Source of the DNA: Marinomonas hwangdonensis
Lineage (GTDB): Bacteria > Pseudomonadota > Gammaproteobacteria > Pseudomonadales > Marinomonadaceae
Assembly (NCBI RefSeq): GCF_003721245.1
Contig: NZ_RIZG01000002.1
Span: 62,001-126,000 of the forward strand
DNA: 64,000 bases
Reading direction: 5' to 3'
The notes beneath the pieces are model-generated. The model had not been told where the DNA came from, searched no databases, and saw only the letters and a program-made list of their open reading frames with translations. The translations under genes and the position numbers were made by a program. Of this stretch, positions 55,489 through 64,000 are shown one piece after another (positions within the stretch are counted from its first letter, which is position 1; every line of letters begins with the position of its first letter).

Positions 55489-56967
55489 ATGTCACAGACA
55501 TACATAGTTGTTGATCAGGCCAAAGATTGGTCCGCTTTTCTACCCAGCGACCGCGTAATCACTTTTACCCAATATCTCAACTTGGCCGCAACAAAAAGCC
55601 AAGGCCGTATTCGTATCATCAACCTCTGCAAAAACAGCAAATATCTATCTGATGGGTACTATTGCTCTTTATTAGCAGAAAGCCGTGGTCATCACGTTAT
55701 GCCGTCTGTGCGGGTTTTAAACGATTTAAGCAAAAAAGACCTTTATGAGCTTGAAATTTCACAATGGTTACCATTACTAGCTAAAAAACTGGCCAAGCCA
55801 GAAGCGCCCATGGAAATGAAATTTCACTGCGTCTTCGGCAAAACCATTCATCCCGAGATGAAGGAATTCGCACGCAAACTATTTGAAAGTTTCCCAAGCC
55901 CAGTATTAGAAGTCACGTTAAAATTCCGTAAAGAATGGCAAGTCACCGCCCTATTCTCTACATCACAAAGCAAACTGGCCGACGCCGAAGAAACCCTCTT
56001 CGCGGAATCGTTGGAAGCCTTTAGCAACAAGGTGTGGAGCAAAGGCCGTATCCAGCGCGCAGCGAAATTTGACATGGCTATTTTGGTTAATCCAGAAGAA
56101 GCCATGCCGCCAAGTGATGACCAAGCCATTAAGAAATTCATCCAAGCGGGTAAACAGCTTGGCATTCACGTGGACATCATTGGTCCAAAAGACATCATGC
56201 GTTTGCCTGAATACGATGGTTTATTCATTCGAGAAACCACCAATATTGACCACCACACCTATCGCTTCGCAAAAAAAGCAGAAGGTCTTGGCTTAGTGGT
56301 AATGGACGATCCTCAATCCATCATGCGCTGTACCAACAAGGTCTACTTAGCCGATTTATTTAACACTCACAAAGTGCCTTGCCCAAAAACACGCATCGTG
56401 CATAAAGGTGAAAAAGACGTTGAAGACGCTTTAGAGGCCGTGATCAGCTATCCTATGGTCGTGAAGATCCCTGACGGTGCCTTTTCCAAAGGCGTGATCA
56501 AAGCAGAAAACCGTGAAGCATTAACAGAAAGCCTTAACACACTGTTTAAGAAATCTTCGTTACTGCTAGTTCAGGAGTATCTGTACACCGAATTTGACTG
56601 GCGTATCGGCATATTAAACAACAAACCTATTTTCGCTTGCCGTTACTACATGGTGAAAAACCACTGGCAAATTTACCAACATACAGGCAGCAAAAGCCAA
56701 AGTGGTGGCTTTGACACCTTACCCACCTTTGAAGTACCACGCCGTGTATTACAAGCCGCAATCGCCGCCACCAAACCCATTGGTGAAGGCTTATACGGCG
56801 TAGACGTAAAAGAAATCAACGGCCGAGGCTATGTGATTGAAGTCAACGATAACCCCAGCATCGACCGTGGTGTTGAAGACAAGTACATCGGCGACGAACT
56901 CTACATGCAAATCATGTCGGAATTCCTACGCCGCATGCAAATGAAGCGCGGCGATACAGCAAACTAA
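55489..56967 (+). CDS. RimK-family ATP-grasp ligase with N-terminal RimK-like domain
   Basis: A 492-residue enzyme. The N-terminal part (about 1-200) is a conserved RimK-associated domain, DQAKDWSAFLPSDRVITFTQYL at the start; the C-terminal 290 residues are ATP-grasp (VVKIPDGAFSKGVIKAE, LLVQEYLYTEFDWRIGILN, YGVDVKEINGRGYVIEVNDNPSID with metal-binding residues). RimK-like ligases add glutamate or other amino acids to proteins or make small peptides. It is much longer than ribosomal RimK (300), so it is not the S6 modifier. It faces the GNAT-C39 gene across 283 bp, so the products are likely to share a pathway. Confidence 0.88.
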   Translation: MSQTYIVVDQAKDWSAFLPSDRVITFTQYLNLAATKSQGRIRIINLCKNSKYLSDGYYCSLLAESRGHHVMPSVRVLNDLSKKDLYELEISQWLPLLAKKLAKPEAPMEMKFHCVFGKTIHPEMKEFARKLFESFPSPVLEVTLKFRKEWQVTALFSTSQSKLADAEETLFAESLEAFSNKVWSKGRIQRAAKFDMAILVNPEEAMPPSDDQAIKKFIQAGKQLGIHVDIIGPKDIMRLPEYDGLFIRETTNIDHHTYRFAKKAEGLGLVVMDDPQSIMRCTNKVYLADLFNTHKVPCPKTRIVHKGEKDVEDALEAVISYPMVVKIPDGAFSKGVIKAENREALTESLNTLFKKSSLLLVQEYLYTEFDWRIGILNNKPIFACRYYMVKNHWQIYQHTGSKSQSGGFDTLPTFEVPRRVLQAAIAATKPIGEGLYGVDVKEINGRGYVIEVNDNPSIDRGVEDKYIGDELYMQIMSEFLRRMQMKRGDTAN

Positions 56968-57099
56968 TTTATCCTAATTATTAATAGCAAAACGGCGGTT
57001 TCACCCTGTCAAAGCACATCCACTGCAGGCAGTGTTTGTGTAACGAAGAAGGCAGCTGCAGACCGCCATACCCACCATAATATTGATGAAATGATTTGA

Positions 57100-57936
57100 T
57101 CAGTTGTTTGAGGATGTCGATGCAGGACGTTGGCTTGGACGATAGTAGCCTCTTCTGAGGCGATCGAAATACGCTTGATAACGACCATCTTCTTTAAAAA
57201 CCTTGAGCTGTTCGTTGAACGCCGCCGCAAGCTCAGTACTGGAAGGGTCGCGCTTAGGAAATAATAGGTAACTTTGATTAACCAGTAAACGTTTTGGATG
57301 ATGTAAGATGTCACCCGCTAGCTCTGGAGTATTATTCAGTAGCGTGTAATAGGCTACACTCAGTTCTTCAGCAAAAAAATCAATACGCCCTGCTGCGAGC
57401 ATCCTAAGGTTTTGCTCTGTAGAACTGACTCTAAGCATAGTAAACAAATTGTCTTTCACTGCTTGGTCAAATGCCGGCCCGTAGCTGTACGCCAGAGCAC
57501 CACCGACAAGCTTGCCCTCTAAATCTGCCAAACTCTCCCACTCAAGGGGATTGTCTTTGTGGTAAAAAAAGACAAAGTTTTCATTTAATACAGGCTCACT
57601 GTAAAGAAAATCATTTTCTCGATCCGCTTGGTGCATCCACACCGCGGTGGCATCGTAACGACTACTAGCAGCCGCTTGATAGGCTCTCGCCCAAGGCAAA
57701 AAAGTAAACGAAACATGGTAACCAATATTGTGGAAGACATCTTTGATTAAGTGGCCAGCAACACCATAATGCGGGAGATCGGCACTCAAAAAAGGGGGCC
57801 ACTCGCCCACACTAATGCTTAACGATTTCGCTGATTCTTGATCGCCACTATCAGCAACAGGAAAAGCATGGCTTGAGGGCAAGAATACAGCCTGCAATAA
57901 ACCTAGGATGGTCAATGTTCTCAAAAATCTCAGCAT
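57100..57936 (-). CDS. Extracellular solute-binding protein family 3 (amino-acid type)
   Basis: A 278-residue exported protein. The signal peptide is LTILGLLQAVFLPSSHA (cleavage near residue 24). The core starts ISVGEWPPFLSADLPHYGVAGHLIKDVF, then FLPWARAYQAAASSRYDATAVW, typical of the family 3 subgroup that occurs without permeases. No ABC partner is nearby, so it may be an orphan sensor-like binding protein. The ligand is unknown. It converges on the RimK-type gene. Confidence 0.82.
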   Translation of the reverse strand: MLRFLRTLTILGLLQAVFLPSSHAFPVADSGDQESAKSLSISVGEWPPFLSADLPHYGVAGHLIKDVFHNIGYHVSFTFLPWARAYQAAASSRYDATAVWMHQADRENDFLYSEPVLNENFVFFYHKDNPLEWESLADLEGKLVGGALAYSYGPAFDQAVKDNLFTMLRVSSTEQNLRMLAAGRIDFFAEELSVAYYTLLNNTPELAGDILHHPKRLLVNQSYLLFPKRDPSSTELAAAFNEQLKVFKEDGRYQAYFDRLRRGYYRPSQRPASTSSNN

Positions 57937-58079
57937 GTGGCTCCACTTGTTTGTTGAGTCGTTTTGCCCTGTTTCATTATGTACTGTTTCATTGTGTACT
58001 ATTTGATCATCTACTGTGCGAGCTAGTCACATTTACTAGTATAGTGGTCGCACACACCAAATGCGAACCCATGTCATCA

Positions 58080-59039
58080 CTATTTACGCTTAATGTTTTT
58101 TCCAAAGATGCCATTTGCTTTAAAAGATAGCCAAACTTGATTTGCCGCTTGGAAAAGTAAACTATGTCGCCAAGCGACTCTATCTTCTTGACGATCGTAG
58201 CCACCACCAATAACACAAGCAACAGGTACGCCTTCTGACAAGCAGGTATTAAGCACATAAGTATCCCGCTCTAAAATCCCTGCATCCGTTAAGTTGACAT
58301 ACCCTAAGCGGTCATCTTTATGCACATCAGCCCCAGCGTCATAAAAAATAAAGTCAGGTTGGTGCTCGGCCAACAAGCCAGGCAGGGTATTTCGCAAAAT
58401 GGATAAATAGGTTTGATCGTCCGCCCCACGGGGAATCGTAATATTGACACCTCCCGTCTGCTTAACCTGAGGGTAATTCGCTTCACAATGCCACGACACG
58501 GGAATAATGTCCGTTCTGTCTTTGAAAAAAGCGATGGTGCCATCACCTTGGTGCACGTCGCAGTCTAAAATAACTATTTTCTTTGCTTTAGAGGAACGTA
58601 TCAGCGCCAAGGCCGCAACAGCAAGATCATTAAAAATACAAAAACCCGAACCATAGGAAGGATGAGCGTGGTGCGTTCCCCCAGCAAGGTGACACGCCAA
58701 TCCATATTGCAACGCAAGTTCACTGGTCAAGATCGTGCCAGATACCGCACGCAGAGTACGTTCAACTAACCACTCCGACCAAGGCAAGCCAATGTTTTTT
58801 TCTTCTTGCTGAGCCAGTTCACCACGAATAAACCGCTGAACATACGATTTATCGTGGGCGTCCATCAGTACAGACAAGGACAACGGAGGTGGGATGTGTT
58901 CGTTCAACGCGGTTAATATACCTTGCTCCCTTAGCGTTTCAGCCAGTAAAGCAAATTTTGCCATAGGAAACCTGTGCCCCATAGGAAACGGAATACTGTA
59001 ATGGGGGTGATACACCAAGGGTAAACGGGACTCACTCAT
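58080..59039 (-). CDS. Histone deacetylase-family (HDAC/acetoin-utilisation) protein
   Basis: A 319-residue zinc amidohydrolase. THHAHPSYGSGFCIFNDLAVAA holds the catalytic His pair, ILDCDVHQGDGT the zinc Asp and His, and YDAGADVHKDDRLG the third zinc ligand. Bacterial members deacetylate acetyl-lysine, polyamines or acetoin-type substrates; this sequence is of the plain cytoplasmic type with no acuA or acs nearby. It follows the Hpt/HD-GYP gene by 20 bp and is probably cotranscribed. Confidence 0.88.
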   Translation of the reverse strand: MSESRLPLVYHPHYSIPFPMGHRFPMAKFALLAETLREQGILTALNEHIPPPLSLSVLMDAHDKSYVQRFIRGELAQQEEKNIGLPWSEWLVERTLRAVSGTILTSELALQYGLACHLAGGTHHAHPSYGSGFCIFNDLAVAALALIRSSKAKKIVILDCDVHQGDGTIAFFKDRTDIIPVSWHCEANYPQVKQTGGVNITIPRGADDQTYLSILRNTLPGLLAEHQPDFIFYDAGADVHKDDRLGYVNLTDAGILERDTYVLNTCLSEGVPVACVIGGGYDRQEDRVAWRHSLLFQAANQVWLSFKANGIFGKNIKRK

Positions 59040-59059
59040 AGACTAAAAACTATCCAAAC

Positions 59060-60163
59060 TTAACGACTTTTTGCCACCAATACCTTTCGTATGGCCGCAT
59101 TGAAGGACTCAATAAGGTGAGGAGGATAACCTTTACCACTTTCGAAATTAACTTTTTGCACAGCGCGCATGGCACTTTTGTTGTATTCACTGCCAGACTT
59201 GCCCCAGACGATATCAATAAACATCACCGCCATAGACAAAATAAAAGCGCCTTGCGGTATGAGTGACCCAACAAGACCCTCAGGGTAACCCGTTCCATCA
59301 AAGCGTTCTTTGTGAGCTTGCACCATAGCGACTGCCTCTTGCCATCCCTCGTGCTTAGCAAGAAGATTGGCACCAACAAGAGGATGATTATGCTCCGCTT
59401 GACGCTTAAGAGCATCATCGCCTTTGCAGTTTAAAATAAGCGCCATCCCCATATTATGCATGTAAGCAGCGGCACTTAATTGTGCAGGATCCACCGGGGT
59501 TTTACATTCCACATTAATGAGTTGGCACAATTTCAAGATGCGCTCACTGCGCTCCGAAGAGTAACCTAACAAACGGTTTAATTTTTGACTGAACCCAATA
59601 AACAAGTTGATATCGGATTGTTGCGATTCCGTAAACACGACTTTAACAATGACAGAAGATGCCGCTGGCTCCTCTTTATCTTCTTCCTGTGAGGTTTGAG
59701 TACACCGCTTAAGCAAGCCCGCAGCCATCCCAGGGCGCTTAGCGTCATCCTCTTGAGCGTAGAGCTCATCTAACCCTGTTTGTAATAGATCGCGCAATGC
59801 AATTTCAGCCACATGGGAATGATAAATTTGCTTTAGCAAGTCGTAGACTTTTTCAACCACAACAATGATCAATTCACCTAACTGGTGATGATATTGGATG
59901 TAACCGCCGCGCATACCATCGACGATTTCTTCAAGCTTATGTAGCACCCCCACCAAGGGGTCAAGAAAACAGACAGAACAGTTCCCTTTCATGCTGTGCA
60001 AGGATCGAAACAGGTTATCAAGCTTATCAAATGAAAACCCATCCATCTCAATGCTGTTTATCACTTCTTCGATTTCTTGCTGTGCTTCTACATAGCACTC
60101 TAACAGGTCGTCCTTGAGCTCTTTTTCTAACGCTGAAAACGCTTTACAAGCAAAATGGCCCAT
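59060..60163 (-). CDS. Hpt domain plus degenerate HD-GYP domain protein
   Basis: A 367-residue predicted cytoplasmic protein. Residues about 35-135 look like Hpt, with the phospho-acceptor candidate His56 in SLHSMKGN. Residues about 185-365 are an HD-GYP domain whose catalytic pattern is damaged: the HD pair is His236-Asn237 (YMHNMGM) and the HHE triad before DGTGYP is Ala283-His284-Lys285, while GYP at 292-294 remains. Activity as a c-di-GMP phosphodiesterase is therefore unlikely; a binding or phosphorelay role is more likely. It is upstream of the HDAC-family gene. Confidence 0.8.
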   Translation of the reverse strand: MGHFACKAFSALEKELKDDLLECYVEAQQEIEEVINSIEMDGFSFDKLDNLFRSLHSMKGNCSVCFLDPLVGVLHKLEEIVDGMRGGYIQYHHQLGELIIVVVEKVYDLLKQIYHSHVAEIALRDLLQTGLDELYAQEDDAKRPGMAAGLLKRCTQTSQEEDKEEPAASSVIVKVVFTESQQSDINLFIGFSQKLNRLLGYSSERSERILKLCQLINVECKTPVDPAQLSAAAYMHNMGMALILNCKGDDALKRQAEHNHPLVGANLLAKHEGWQEAVAMVQAHKERFDGTGYPEGLVGSLIPQGAFILSMAVMFIDIVWGKSGSEYNKSAMRAVQKVNFESGKGYPPHLIESFNAAIRKVLVAKSR

Positions 60164-60377
60164 TACACTCTTCCATTACAGCCTTACATCACAAGGAACA
60201 AACAACCTTGAATTGATTAAGGTAATCATTTCAGTCGACATTTTAAATTCGTACTTATCATTGTAGATAGAATACGCGCCATGGTGAACACAAAGATCGT
60301 TTTATTCTACAGGCAAGGTCGACATATCCCATTATTATGTTAGACCGAAACAAATACCTTCTGGCTCAAGATCACAC

Positions 60378-61100
60378 TCAATGAAATTCTCTTTCGCGTT
60401 GTTGTAATGAACGCGCATGATCAAAATAATATTCAATCATAGCACCAGCATAGTCGTAGTCTTTGCCCGTCCTCACGATCAAGCCCACTCGACCTAGTTG
60501 TCGATATTTTTTGGGCTGGTAGTAGGTCTCTAAACGCCAACCTATTTGATTGCCGTTGTATTTTTCTCGAAACAGTGACACGCGATGATCTTCATTAAGG
60601 TAATACCCGAGACCAAACCGTGAACTGGTAATGTTACTGAGGGTAATATCAGCCGATACATAATTCGTAGTGAAAGCGACGTCCCCAATAAACACTTCGC
60701 CCATAAACTGCCCCGACACCTCACGCTCACTGGCCAAGGTTTCATCCATTGGCTCCAGCTCACTTACACCTACACCCAGACCAAGACGAACATACTCACT
60801 CTTTAAAAACCAGTTCGAGGTAAATTCAGATTGCGCAAAACTGTCCCGAGAAGACCCCGTTAATAAATAATTACTGTTCAACAGCACCTGAGTTGAAAAA
60901 GTGTCATTAAGGGGAATATTAATTTTGAAATCAATATTCATAAGCGACTTTTCATTCAACAGCCCATAACCCAAGCCAAACGCAAAATTAGGCGACTCAT
61001 CGCTCTCTTCAGCCAATGCGTTCAGACTGACACTAATAATAAAGGGTAACAATAAAAAACGAGATAAATTGGTCAAAACATACCCAAATAGACAATTCAT
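60378..61100 (-). CDS. Predicted exported outer-membrane beta-barrel-like protein
   Basis: A 240-residue protein of unknown function. A signal peptide (NLSRFLLLPFIISVSLNALA, ending about residue 30) is followed by repeated amphipathic strands with alternating polar and hydrophobic residues (FAFGLGYGLLNEKSLMNIDF, NSNYLLTGSS, YVRLGLGVGVSE, SRFGLGYYLNEDHRVSLFRE) and an aromatic final strand, YAGAMIEYYF. That is the pattern of small outer-membrane barrels. I prefer ATG 61100, where the signal peptide begins, to GTG 61130; the ribosome-binding site is weak in either case. Confidence 0.6.
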   Translation of the reverse strand: MNCLFGYVLTNLSRFLLLPFIISVSLNALAEESDESPNFAFGLGYGLLNEKSLMNIDFKINIPLNDTFSTQVLLNSNYLLTGSSRDSFAQSEFTSNWFLKSEYVRLGLGVGVSELEPMDETLASEREVSGQFMGEVFIGDVAFTTNYVSADITLSNITSSRFGLGYYLNEDHRVSLFREKYNGNQIGWRLETYYQPKKYRQLGRVGLIVRTGKDYDYAGAMIEYYFDHARSLQQREREFH

Positions 61101-61322
61101 AAATATAAAGCATTGTGACGGGTCTTGCACAAAAGCTCCAGCTGAAAAGAGTCGAATGACGACGGCTTACTATTTTGATGAGATGTCTCAACTGGCTTTT
61201 TTAGCGTCGTTTTTTGACTTAATGTCAGGGGAATTGAGAACACCCCTGTGATTCGTAAGCAAAGCCCAATATAATAAGAGCAACGTCGATTAGACAAACA
61301 CATTTTTAGGTTTATACGTTAC

Positions 61323-62678
61323 ATGGCAAAAAAACTCTTTATTCAGACCCATGGCTGTCAAATGAACGAGTACGACTCGTCTCGTATGGCAGACTTACTT
61401 GGCGAAAGCCACGAGATGGAACTCACAGACAACGCAGAAGAAGCCGACGTGCTTCTTCTAAATACTTGTTCGATTCGTGAAAAAGCCCAAGACAAGGTTT
61501 ATCACCAGCTAGGACGTTGGAAAAAGCTCAAGCAAAAGAACCCGAATCTTGTCATCGGTGTGGGTGGTTGTGTCGCCAGCCAAGAAGGCGATGCCATCCG
61601 CAAGCGTGCCAAGCACGTGGATATGATTTTTGGCCCCCAAACTCTGCATAAATTACCCGAGATGGTCAATGCGGCAGGCAAGCACATTCCAATCACGGAT
61701 GTGACCTTTCCTGAAATCGAAAAATTTGACCACTTGCCAGCTCCAAGGGTAGACGGTGCCGAAGCCTTTGTTTCCATTATGGAAGGCTGTAGCAAGTACT
61801 GCACTTTCTGTGTTGTGCCCTACACTCGCGGCGAAGAAGTCAGCCGCCCGTTTGATAGCATTCTAAAGGAAGTGATGCAGCTTGCTGAACAAGGCGTTCG
61901 CGAGATCCATTTACTAGGGCAAAACGTTAATGCCTACCGTGGCGATACGGCGGAAGGTGACGAAGCCGATCTTGCTGACATTATTCACGCTGTGGCGCAA
62001 ATCGATGGCGTTGAACGCATTCGTTTTACCACGTCGCACCCTGTTGAATTCAGCGACAGCTTAATAGAAGCATTTCGTAATGAACCTAAATTGGTCAGTC
62101 ACTTACATTTGCCCGTTCAAAGTGGTGCTGACAAAATTCTTAGTGCCATGAAACGTGGTCACGATCGTCAATACTACATTGATAAAATTAATCGCATCAA
62201 AGAAGCGCGTCCTGGCATTAGTTTGTCATCCGACTTCATTATCGGCTTCCCTGGGGAAACCGACGAAGACTTTATTGACACCATGAATTTAATTCAGGAA
62301 ATCGGCTTTGATCACTCGTTCAGTTTTGTTTACAGTCAACGTCCTGGTACGCCGGCGTCGAATCTAGAAGATGACACGCCGGAAGACGTGAAAAAAGAGC
62401 GCTTGTCTATTTTACAGCGTCGTATTAGCCAACAAGCCTATGATATTAGTTTATCCATGGTTGGCGAAGTACAACGCATTTTGATCAGCGGCTATTCACC
62501 TCGCGACCCTGGACAACTTCAAGGCCGAACTGAAAATAATCGGATCGTCAATTTCCGTGCATTTGATCCGCAGTTAATTGGCAAATTTGCTGATGTCGTC
62601 ATCACTGACGCCTACCCTAATTCCCTATTAGGTGAGCTAGTCGGCTCAGAACTCGATACCGACTTTGTATTGCAATAA
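61323..62678 (+). CDS. miaB: tRNA-2-methylthio-N6-dimethylallyladenosine synthase MiaB
   Basis: Radical-SAM methylthiotransferase that adds a methylthio group to i6A37 of tRNA. The N-terminal UPF0004 domain has [22 protein letters not shown] and GCVASQEG (three cluster cysteines); the radical-SAM cysteines are in [17 protein letters not shown]; a TRAM domain closes the protein ([12 protein letters not shown]). At 451 residues it matches E. coli MiaB (474) within family range. It heads the conserved miaB-phoH(ybeZ)-ybeY(-corC-lnt) gene order. Confidence 0.97.
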   Translation: MAKKLFIQTHGCQMNEYDSSRMADLLGESHEMELTDNAEEADVLLLNTCSIREKAQDKVYHQLGRWKKLKQKNPNLVIGVGGCVASQEGDAIRKRAKHVDMIFGPQTLHKLPEMVNAAGKHIPITDVTFPEIEKFDHLPAPRVDGAEAFVSIMEGCSKYCTFCVVPYTRGEEVSRPFDSILKEVMQLAEQGVREIHLLGQNVNAYRGDTAEGDEADLADIIHAVAQIDGVERIRFTTSHPVEFSDSLIEAFRNEPKLVSHLHLPVQSGADKILSAMKRGHDRQYYIDKINRIKEARPGISLSSDFIIGFPGETDEDFIDTMNLIQEIGFDHSFSFVYSQRPGTPASNLEDDTPEDVKKERLSILQRRISQQAYDISLSMVGEVQRILISGYSPRDPGQLQGRTENNRIVNFRAFDPQLIGKFADVVITDAYPNSLLGELVGSELDTDFVLQ

Positions 62679-62707
62679 CAATGCACTTTAAAAATCAAAG
62701 GTAGATC

Positions 62708-63754
62708 TTGGAAATTACACAGACAACTCAACAAATTCGTTTAGCCCCCGCCGAAGCCAAGGCTTTGGCGGCTCTATGTGGCCAATTAGATGAAAACATC
62801 AAGCTAATAGAAAAAAGATTGGATGTTTCCATCAAGTATCGCGCAGAACTCTTCGATATTTCAGGAGAAGACTCTGAACATGTGGCGGCAACCAAAACCT
62901 TGCTGCTGAACCTCTACCGCGAAGCCTTGGCCAATACAGAAATTACCCCCGAGACCATCCATCTTTACTTGCAAGAGTCGGCGGTTGAATCGCTTTCTAG
63001 CAACAAAAGAGACAAAGGCGATCAGTTGGTTATCAAAACTCGCAAAGCCTTTATCAAACCCAAAGGTAAAAACCAACAAGGCTACGTAAAACAAATTCGC
63101 AAGCACGACATCAACTTCGGCATTGGACCAGCCGGTACGGGCAAAACCTATTTGGCTGTTGCGTGTGCGGTTGAAGCCCTAGAAGCCGATCGTGTTGAGC
63201 GCATTATGCTGGTTCGTCCTGCGGTTGAAGCTGGCGAGAAGCTGGGCTTTTTGCCAGGCGATTTGTCACAAAAAATCGACCCCTATTTGCGTCCGCTTTA
63301 TGATGCCCTGTACGAAATGCTTGGCTTTGAGTTGGTTGATAAACTGATTGAAAAAAATGTCATTGAGATCGCACCACTGGCCTTTATGCGTGGTCGTACC
63401 TTAAACAATGCCTTTATTATTCTGGATGAAAGCCAAAACACCACACGCGAACAGATGAAGATGTTTTTGACGCGGATTGGTTTTGGCTCTACCGCGGTGA
63501 TCACCGGTGATACGACCCAGGTCGATTTACCCCGTGGCACTACGTCAGGTTTGGCGCAAGCTATGCACGTTCTAAGAGATGTAAATGGCATCAGCATGAC
63601 GCTATTTAACTCCGCTGATGTGGTTCGCCATCCGCTTGTTCAGCGTATTGTAGAAGCCTATGATAAGTTTGATATCGAAGTGGAAGAAGAAAAAAAAGCT
63701 CGAACAGAAGCCCGTCTCAACGCACAAGCTGAACACACTGCAGGTAATCCGTAA
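62708..63754 (+). CDS. ybeZ: PhoH-family ATPase (YbeZ)
   Basis: A 348-residue P-loop ATPase/RNA-associated protein linked with YbeY in ribosome quality control. Walker A is [19 protein letters not shown] near 139, Walker [20 protein letters not shown], and [20 protein letters not shown] is motif III. The N-terminal region ([20 protein letters not shown]) is typical of PhoL-like proteins. It uses TTG 62708 with AAAGG upstream; no in-frame ATG occurs early enough. The stop overlaps the next gene by 1 bp (TAATG). Confidence 0.94.
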   Translation: MEITQTTQQIRLAPAEAKALAALCGQLDENIKLIEKRLDVSIKYRAELFDISGEDSEHVAATKTLLLNLYREALANTEITPETIHLYLQESAVESLSSNKRDKGDQLVIKTRKAFIKPKGKNQQGYVKQIRKHDINFGIGPAGTGKTYLAVACAVEALEADRVERIMLVRPAVEAGEKLGFLPGDLSQKIDPYLRPLYDALYEMLGFELVDKLIEKNVIEIAPLAFMRGRTLNNAFIILDESQNTTREQMKMFLTRIGFGSTAVITGDTTQVDLPRGTTSGLAQAMHVLRDVNGISMTLFNSADVVRHPLVQRIVEAYDKFDIEVEEEKKARTEARLNAQAEHTAGNP

Positions 63755-64000
63755 TGGCGCACTTAGAACTCGACCTACAAATCGCAACGCAAAATACAGA
63801 GCAACTGCCCAGTGAAGCCGATTTTAGGCCATGGGTAGAAAAAGCCTTGTCCGATTGTGACGAAGAGTTTGAGGTGACCATACGCATCGTCGATGAAGAA
63901 GAGAGCCATGCGTTAAATCACGAATACCGCGGCAAAGATAAACCGACTAATGTCTTATCTTTTCCATTTGAAGCACCACCGGGACTTGAGCTACCTTTAC
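63754..64000 (+). CDS. ybeY: Endoribonuclease YbeY (5' part only)
   Basis: The first 82 codons, beginning [21 protein letters not shown] and containing [31 protein letters not shown], the strongly conserved N-terminal motif of YbeY, a zinc-dependent RNase for 16S rRNA maturation and quality control. The zinc-binding His motif lies beyond the window end. Translationally coupled to ybeZ by the TAATG overlap. Confidence 0.95.
   Translation, partial: MAHLELDLQIATQNTEQLPSEADFRPWVEKALSDCDEEFEVTIRIVDEEESHALNHEYRGKDKPTNVLSFPFEAPPGLELPL

Overview
The window looks like chromosome from a marine, heterotrophic gammaproteobacterium, most likely the Oceanospirillales and, from gene content, close to Marinomonas. 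The reasons are the moderate GC content, a glycine-betaine demethylase locus, a DUF2986 micro-gene, many c-di-GMP and chemotaxis genes, a LapA-type giant adhesin and the queA, miaB/phoH/ybeY and ffs housekeeping neighbourhoods. The genus is an inference; the class is well supported. No insertion sequence, prophage, integrase or CRISPR array was seen.

Layout. 1-4.5 kb: 5' part of queA, tRNA-Leu(CAA), DUF2986, an XRE-type regulator divergent from an aspartate ammonia-lyase/asparaginase operon. 4.5-8.2 kb: small metabolic and transport genes (VOC protein, DMT exporter, tautomerase, FMN reductase, GtrA, pirin). 8.3-12.9 kb: a two-component system divergent from a GT2/GT39 glycosyltransferase pair, probably for envelope sugar modification. 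13-17.2 kb: GbdR-like regulator plus gbcB and gbcA for glycine betaine demethylation. 17.3-19.6 kb: msrB and an SOS-controlled umuDC. 19.8-27.6 kb: a leftward signalling operon made of REC-PAS | PAS-GGDEF-EAL (one reading frame cut by a single in-frame stop), a 1597-residue CHASE hybrid kinase, and REC-GGDEF. 28.2 kb: the SRP RNA gene ffs. 28.5-36.1 kb: double PTPS-fold protein, hisI, chemoreceptor, class II amidotransferase, UvrD-like helicase, AstE-like deacylase. 36.3-41.2 kb: YnjBCD-type ABC importer and a Fur-boxed ferric-siderophore binding protein.

41.4-42.9 kb holds the most striking feature: twelve tandem initiator tRNA-fMet genes, most separated by an identical 42-bp spacer (119-bp period), probably fed by a strong upstream promoter. 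After msrA comes a 7.2-kb gene for a LapA/RTX adhesin with an N-terminal retention module and a LapG-type PAAG site. 51.3-60.2 kb: nfeD/qmcA, threonine aldolase, a GNAT-peptidase C39 fusion divergent from a RimK-type ATP-grasp ligase, a periplasmic binding protein, an HDAC-family deacetylase and an Hpt protein with a degenerate HD-GYP domain. The window closes with an outer-membrane-like protein and miaB-phoH-ybeY.

How it fits together: several parts converge on surface life and osmolyte use. The c-di-GMP operon, chemoreceptor and degenerate HD-GYP protein are plausible inputs to the motile/sessile choice, and the LapA-type adhesin is the kind of output that c-di-GMP controls through LapD/LapG, although no lapD, lapG or type I secretion genes lie in this window. 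Glycine betaine, a common marine osmolyte, would be catabolised by GbcAB under GbdR. Identifications come from reading motifs; no homology search was run.
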